From positions 18,742,001 to 18,806,000 of the forward strand of contig OX335649.1 in NCBI GenBank assembly GCA_946894095.1: 64,000 bases of DNA, in the 5' to 3' direction. Under the pieces are notes generated by a model. It ran no database searches. It was given only the letters and a program-made list of their open reading frames with translations, and was not told where the DNA came from. The DNA comes from Incurvaria masculella. Lineage: Eukaryota; Arthropoda; Insecta; Lepidoptera; Incurvariidae. Below, piece by piece: positions 59,046-64,000 of the stretch. The position numbers and the translations under genes were made by a program. The number at the start of each line of letters is the position of its first letter. Position 1 is the first letter of the stretch.

Positions 59046-60770
59046 TTATCTTTTCAACAGTCTCAAGATCTCAAGCAGAAATCTAAATACTTAGATTAAA
59101 TAAATACATTTTATCCAAAAAAAGTGTTTTAATGTTTTACCACGAAACAGCAATGTCATACTTAAAAGATTAAAATATGATATGAATAATTCAAGGCCAG
59201 CTGAATAGTCCAACAACCTCAATTTTTATAGTATTATAAATAGTTTTTTTAACAGAATCAGTAAATATCTACTTGATTTGAATAAAACTTTTGTCCGTAT
59301 TTTCGGGGTTAACGTCGGAACCCCTAAACAAATGTTGATATGGTTTGCACCAATGTAAAAAGTAGTTCCTGCCTACTATAGGTTACATAACATCACGCCA
59401 AACGGCCTTAGGGTTCAGCAGGATCAAAGGTGAGTATGAGAATCGAGTTCAAACTTTAGGATCGTTGATGCTCTCTTTTTAATAACGAAGCAAGTAAGTG
59501 TAATAGTGGATGTCTATATAGGATTATTTAACTATCTGTTACCTGTCGAAGTTTTTTGTACACAGAACGCAAAAAATATTGCACTTTAAGCCACGAACAG
59601 CGTTGCCGATGTGCGGGGAATTCCCCAATATTTGGGGGATTCGGTGATGTGTTGAATTCCACAATATTTGAGGAATTCGGTCGATGTATTGGGGAATGTT
59701 TGAGATTGGGGAATATAGGGTTTTTGGTCGGAAATCTCAAACCATTGTTTTTTAGACGAGGCAGTCGGCGTTCGATTTTTGCACTTCATGTTCAGCCAAT
59801 TAGATTAAAATAAGCATGAAGAAGCTAATGCTGCCATGACAAAAACGGAACCTTATTTATTTCTATTCAATAACTTGTTGCCCGAGTAGAAGGTGAGACT
59901 CTTTGTGAAAGATAAATTCAAGGCACTTTGATAAAAGAAATGAATTGGAAAACAGGGTCGAAACAGTTCCTTTTTGCATGGCTAAGCAACGAGTCTGGGC
60001 ACATGCAGTCGGATCTATCAGCTTTCGTGGAAAATTATTTCAGGATCTACTTAACTTTTAGGTCAACAACTTCAAGGAGGTTAGTTAAATTGTGTTGTGG
60101 TGTCGATGTTTGTCTAGACAAAGATTGCGATGTTATCGTTGAATTTTAGAATGGTTGTTGCGGTCAACGTAAAATTGTAGTAAAAATTTAAATGGCCCAA
60201 AAAAATATCGTACAGCTCCGCCCGTAAAAAAGGCAGATTGAATTGCGGCTCCTAAAAAAAGATGTGTGTTAAAAGAAATAATAAAGGCAGAGGAGTCGGA
60301 CTTTTGAATTGTGTTGAATTCGAAATGTCCTGTTGCTAGTGAGATGGAGGTATTGGTATGAAAATGTATAGTAGACGAAACTGTTACACATTTAAGGGCG
60401 GAATATTTTTTTATTTTTTTATTTATATGGTTAATAAACAGAGACAATAGAATGTGAACACAAGCTTAATTAAAATATAAAATAAAATTATTTACCTCTC
60501 TTATTAAAAATTCTCACTTAAAAACAAATAAAATTAAGAAGCCAGTTTACAAACATCAACGCAACTGAAGAAAGATGTATTTGTGATAAAAAGGAAATAT
60601 TATGCAACCATCAATAATTTAATAATCCTAAGAAACAAATAGCCGAAATAAACACTACGCGACTGCACGTTTCAGTGTACTCACTATCAAATTTAATATA
60701 CTATAGGTTTTTTAATTACTGAAATCAACAGATTTACCACTGGATTCCATGCTAACCTAATTCACGTATC
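59046..60770. other. Intergenic DNA with short degenerate direct repeats
   Basis: Around 59615-59735 there are degenerate repeats of GAATTCCACAATATTTGAGG. No gene was recognised. Confidence 0.45.
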
Positions 60771-60828
60771 AGCTAGGCGCTAGGACTAGCCAACTAGTCG
60801 CGCAATACAAATGCACCTTTGAACAAAT

Positions 60829-61016
60829 GTAATAATATGTAGTGAAACGCCTCAGCAAGTCCAAATAGAACTCCAGACTGATAATGGATTGTTAATATTT
60901 TTTTATTCCATCATTTATTTAAATAATAATAATAATAATAAAGTCTATTTTTTACATTACAATTCTGAAAGTTATATGATTTCTAGATATAAGTAAAAGG
61001 AGCATATATGCATAAA
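60829..61016 (+). repeat. LTR-like repeat family, copy 3, 5' half
   Basis: TGTAATAATATGTAGTGAAA to CATATATGCATAAATA; the matching second half resumes near 63751 after about 2.7 kb of other DNA. Confidence 0.65.
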
Positions 61017-61417
61017 TAACCGAACTAAAAAATAGAAAATAATTTTTAATTTTAAAGAGTTTATATTACAGTAGTAGAAGATCGAACAATCAATCAGAAT
61101 TTATCACCTCAAGATAAAATTATAATAAAGTTTCAGTTATTAACAAAATAATTCAATTCAGAGTAAAAAGCGTGGGGTGCATTTTACTACTTTTCATAAC
61201 TCTCCTCTGATAGACAGTTGCAAATAGAATGATTGTTACATTTACTTCATCAAGCACCCCACGCTTTTTACTCTGAATTGAATTATTTTGTTAATAACTG
61301 AAACTTTATTATAATTTTATCTTGAGGTGATAAATTCTGATTGATTGTTCGATCTTCTACTACTGTAATATAAACTCTTTAAAATTAAAAATTATTTTCT
61401 ATTTTTTAGTTCGGTTA
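61017..61417. repeat. Perfect 164-bp-arm palindrome
   Basis: Positions 61017-61180 are the exact reverse complement of 61254-61417 by direct reading; the 73-nt centre is not palindromic. The outer tips read TAACCGAACTAAAAAATAG and its complement. The lack of any mismatch means a very recent origin, or an artefact of assembly. Confidence 0.92.
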
Positions 61418-61707
61418 GCTATAAAAGCGTGTTTTTTTAGTTTTTTTAAACTATTATTTATTTTTCATTTTTTAGTTCGATTTTTCGAATTCATATGCAT
61501 TATTTGTACTCCAATCAATAAGACTTTATAATTACAAATTTTTTGATCGTATTAAATTCCTTCCTTATCGACTGTAATTTCAAAGCATTGGTGTTTACCA
61601 AATTTTGTCCCGTAAAATAAATAGATTAAAAATTTATGTTCGGTTGTACAATCTCTTTATTAGATAGGTAGGAACTAATGTTAATAAAATACATATTTAA
61701 TTTAGAC

Positions 61708-62882
61708 TTAAAGATAAAAAACTTCTTCTAAAAGAGCCGGAGCTTCAGCTGTACCTAGAATACTGGCGGTGTTGCCTCTTTGGATTTCGAGGCTTATTCG
61801 CCGGACAAAATGTGCCCCGGACCTGGGATCACCAGAACTTTCATTTAAAAGTTTGCCTAACGTTGAAGCAAAAGTTATCGCTTCTGGTGACCATGAACCG
61901 AGTGTCTCGGCGGCGAAAGCTAAAAACTCAAAAGAACTCGCCACGCAGCTGTATTTTTGATGTTTATTTGCTGCTGCCCTCTCAGCTGCCGCTCCGCCCG
62001 CGCGAGAAGTGGCCTGAATGTAGGACGGCGCCAGAGTATCCACACAGGTGGCGTCCCATATTAATGCCTTTCCACTTGCCCACGGCACTAAGGTCACCCC
62101 GTCCGGGCGTTTACCATCCGAGCGACTGATTCCTGGGGGCTCGGTGATGCTGGGGTAGTTTGCTGTCACCAGTGCTCTTTTTATAATGTTATTTATATTG
62201 TAATGGCGGGATAAACGACCAGCGCTCCTTTGGCATGATAAACCGTGGTGGCCCCATTCGGTAACGTTGGTACCACAGACGCAACTCAGAAATGAATGAC
62301 AGAACTCAAAAATGCTGGAAGTGCAACATCTTTTGTGCATCGTATGCCAACTCCGCCGAAGCCTATGGGAAGAGAGGCTTGTATCCAAGCATTTCTTTCT
62401 AATTGAATGTTCGTTATTTGGGATAGGCCTTTTTTGACAATAGCGTCTATTTTAGTTAGTGCTTCTGTATTGCGCCATAAAGGGCAACAGCGCATAAAGT
62501 ATGTGAATCGTGGGATACCAAAACAAAATTTAAGGAGATGTAAGCCGACATGAGGTTGGATAGCACGAAGGCGATTTGTGAATATCTCCAACATATTGGT
62601 TTTATTTTCTAAAAGCGTTGTTGTGGATTGTTCCGTCAACGGGGCGCCCAGGAAGAATCTGTTCTCTTCAGTTAGAGTTTTGATTCCCGGTGTAATTTTT
62701 TCCAAAAGGCTTTTGATTTCTGTTGTCCTATCGGCGGTTAATTTCGAGAATATTGCTTCGCATTTTGTAGGGTTCAGCTCTGCATAAAGAATGAACAAGG
62801 TGAGAACGCAATTATCCTGAAAACATTTTTGCCTCCGTTGTACTGTACCAAGTATGGAGTGTACAGAGTCTCTACACTCCAT
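61708..62882 (-). mobile_element. Retrotransposon Pol fragment with C-terminal Cys/His and nuclease-like segment
   Basis: Two overlapping minus-strand frames, one frameshift near 62300-62350. The first (62882-62286) has ELNPTKCEAIF, FLGAPLTEQSTTTLLENKTN and ASLPIGFGGVGIR, typical of post-RT regions. The second has CVCGTNVTEWGHHGLSC, SAGRLSRHYNINNIIKRAL and KRPDGVTLVPWASGKALIWD. The Cys/His cluster followed by RPDG...WD resembles the PD-(D/E)xK endonuclease region of early-branching non-LTR elements; the exact clade is not known to me. Broken, so inactive. Confidence 0.7.
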
Positions 62883-62990
62883 AGTACCAAGTGCCCGAGC
62901 GAAAGAGTAAGTCCGAAAGTGCGGGCATGCGCAGATCTCGCGCTAGCTCTGTCTCTTTTACTCCACTACAGAGGATCTATAAAAGAATTT

Positions 62991-63750
62991 ATTAATCCTG
63001 GCGGTCCTAATAAGGATAATGGGAAACTGTTATGAAATTATTGCATTGTCATCGGTCCTTGATACTTTTTTTTTTATGTGACTGGACATGATGGCTAATA
63101 CCACACCTTCTGTCATGGTATTAGCCCAACACACCACATGGGAACTAGGTGCCATGCCAGGACCTTCCTTATATTGCTCGGCTACATTAAACTGGATGGA
63201 AAACACGGACAATTTTAATTGCCGCTTCGACCATCGTTCATTCAATGCGATGGTACCAACCCGGGCGGGATTAACCCTACCACTTAGTAAGTAAGGAAGG
63301 GGACCTACAGTTTAACGTGGAATCCGAACCACGGCCAGCCTCTCTCAACGGTCTAATGGTCACCCATCCAAGACCAGACCGGACCCAGCGTTGCTTAACT
63401 TCGGAGAGCGATCGCCGAAGTGTCGCGCCACTGGGCCACTGAGGCTGAGAATGCAAAGTTTCAAATTAATCAGACTTCTGGAAACTGGTGAAAATTAATC
63501 TCAAAGATTCCATTACATACATAGATACATGCAACCCAAGCTAATAAAAGCGTGTTAATGATTAATCCTGGCGGTCCTAATAAGGATAATGGGAAACTGT
63601 TATGAAATTATTGCATTGTCATCGGTCCTTGATACGTATGCAAAGTTTCAAATTAATCAGACTTCTGGAAACTGGTGAAAATTAAGTTCAAAGATTCCGT
63701 TACATAGATACATACATAGATACAACCCAAGCTAATAAAAGCGTGTTAAA
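62991..63750 (+). repeat. Two tandem 185-bp units, one split by a SINE
   Basis: Unit 1 is 62991-63065 plus 63451-63560; unit 2 is 63561-63750. Both run ATTAATCCTGGCGGTCCTAA, CATCGGTCCTTGATAC, GCAAAGTTTCAAATTAATCA and end CCAAGCTAATAAAAGCGTG. Only unit 1 contains the 385-bp SINE. Confidence 0.88.
63066..63450 (-). mobile_element. 5S-headed SINE, full-length copy 3, boundaries fixed by an empty site
   Basis: The minus-strand start is TCTCAGCCTCAGTGGCCCAG; the 5S-like block is at about 63425-63359 with GAAGTTAAGCAACGCTGG and TTGGATGGGTGACC. The common body follows, and the end is GTCCAGTCACAT with a poly-A of ten. The neighbouring unit at 63561 lacks it. Confidence 0.9.
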
Positions 63751-64000
63751 AAATAAATCCATTTGCTTTTAGATTTCTACATTTAGTCAAAAAAGTTCGG
63801 AAATTGACACCATTTCCGCAATGTATTTTGTATAGAAAAAGGAAAAAGACATTAACGAAAATAAATTGATTCCTAGACAAGGACTAATATATTGTAAGAA
63901 TGACACTTCTTATCGTCAGACTTAGTTAGTTAACTTGGGGTGCCTCGTATAACCTTGCGATTTGGCTAGTACCAGGGCCTATTCGTATATTTTTGGCACG
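63751..64000 (+). repeat. LTR-like repeat family, 3' half of copy 3, running off the window
   Basis: AAATCCATTTGCTTTTAGAT, CAATGTATTTTGTATAGAAA, TTAACTTGGGGTGCCTCGTA and TAGTACCAGGGCC, collinear with 57590-57800. Confidence 0.65.

Noticed and set aside
63355..63430. A 5S rRNA gene
   Set aside because: Only the internal control blocks resemble 5S; the sequence is fused to a SINE body and repeated in the window.

Overview
The window is nuclear DNA from an insect, almost certainly a moth or butterfly. It is AT-rich. Both genes are split into many small exons. The repeats are of the kind crowding lepidopteran introns: elements with internal (GGAC)n tracts, TTAA- and TA-flanked MITEs, CR1/jockey-like LINE tails and mariner remnants. 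The P450 looks like the lepidopteran CYP341 family.

Two host genes lie head to head. On the minus strand, a mitochondrial glycine dehydrogenase (glycine cleavage P-protein, GLDC) starts at 24601 and runs off the left edge. Eleven exons are visible; their phases and splice sites join into 673 codons. The PLP-lysine region and C-terminus lie outside the window. On the plus strand, a complete cytochrome P450 of the CYP4 clan has ten exons between 33087 and 52164, encoding 493 residues with WxxxR, AGTDTS, ExxR and FxxGxRxCxG motifs. A repeat-rich 8.5 kb interval separates them, and about 12 kb of mostly transposon-derived DNA follows the P450.

The most unusual feature is local duplication of coding exons in both genes. 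GLDC exon 5 is followed by eight full and one partial extra copies of a 262-bp unit (16256-18724), mostly as alternating A/B 524-bp dimers. GLDC exon 6 has two decayed copies and exon 9 has a small one. P450 exon 8 is preceded by five tandem partial copies plus one degenerate one (46436-47156). Splice phase, stops or lost catalytic residues suggest the copies are non-functional, while the authentic exons remain intact.

The repeat content holds a second striking item: two SINE groups share one 3' body but have different heads, one tRNA-derived and one resembling 5S rRNA. One 5S-headed copy interrupts one unit of a tandem duplicate, so the neighbouring unit gives its exact boundaries. Other notable items are a perfect 164-bp-arm palindrome at 61017-61417, a MITE ending 16 bp from a P450 splice acceptor, and three TGACGTCA octamers in a foldback element just upstream of the P450. 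All calls come from reading the sequence; no database search was possible.
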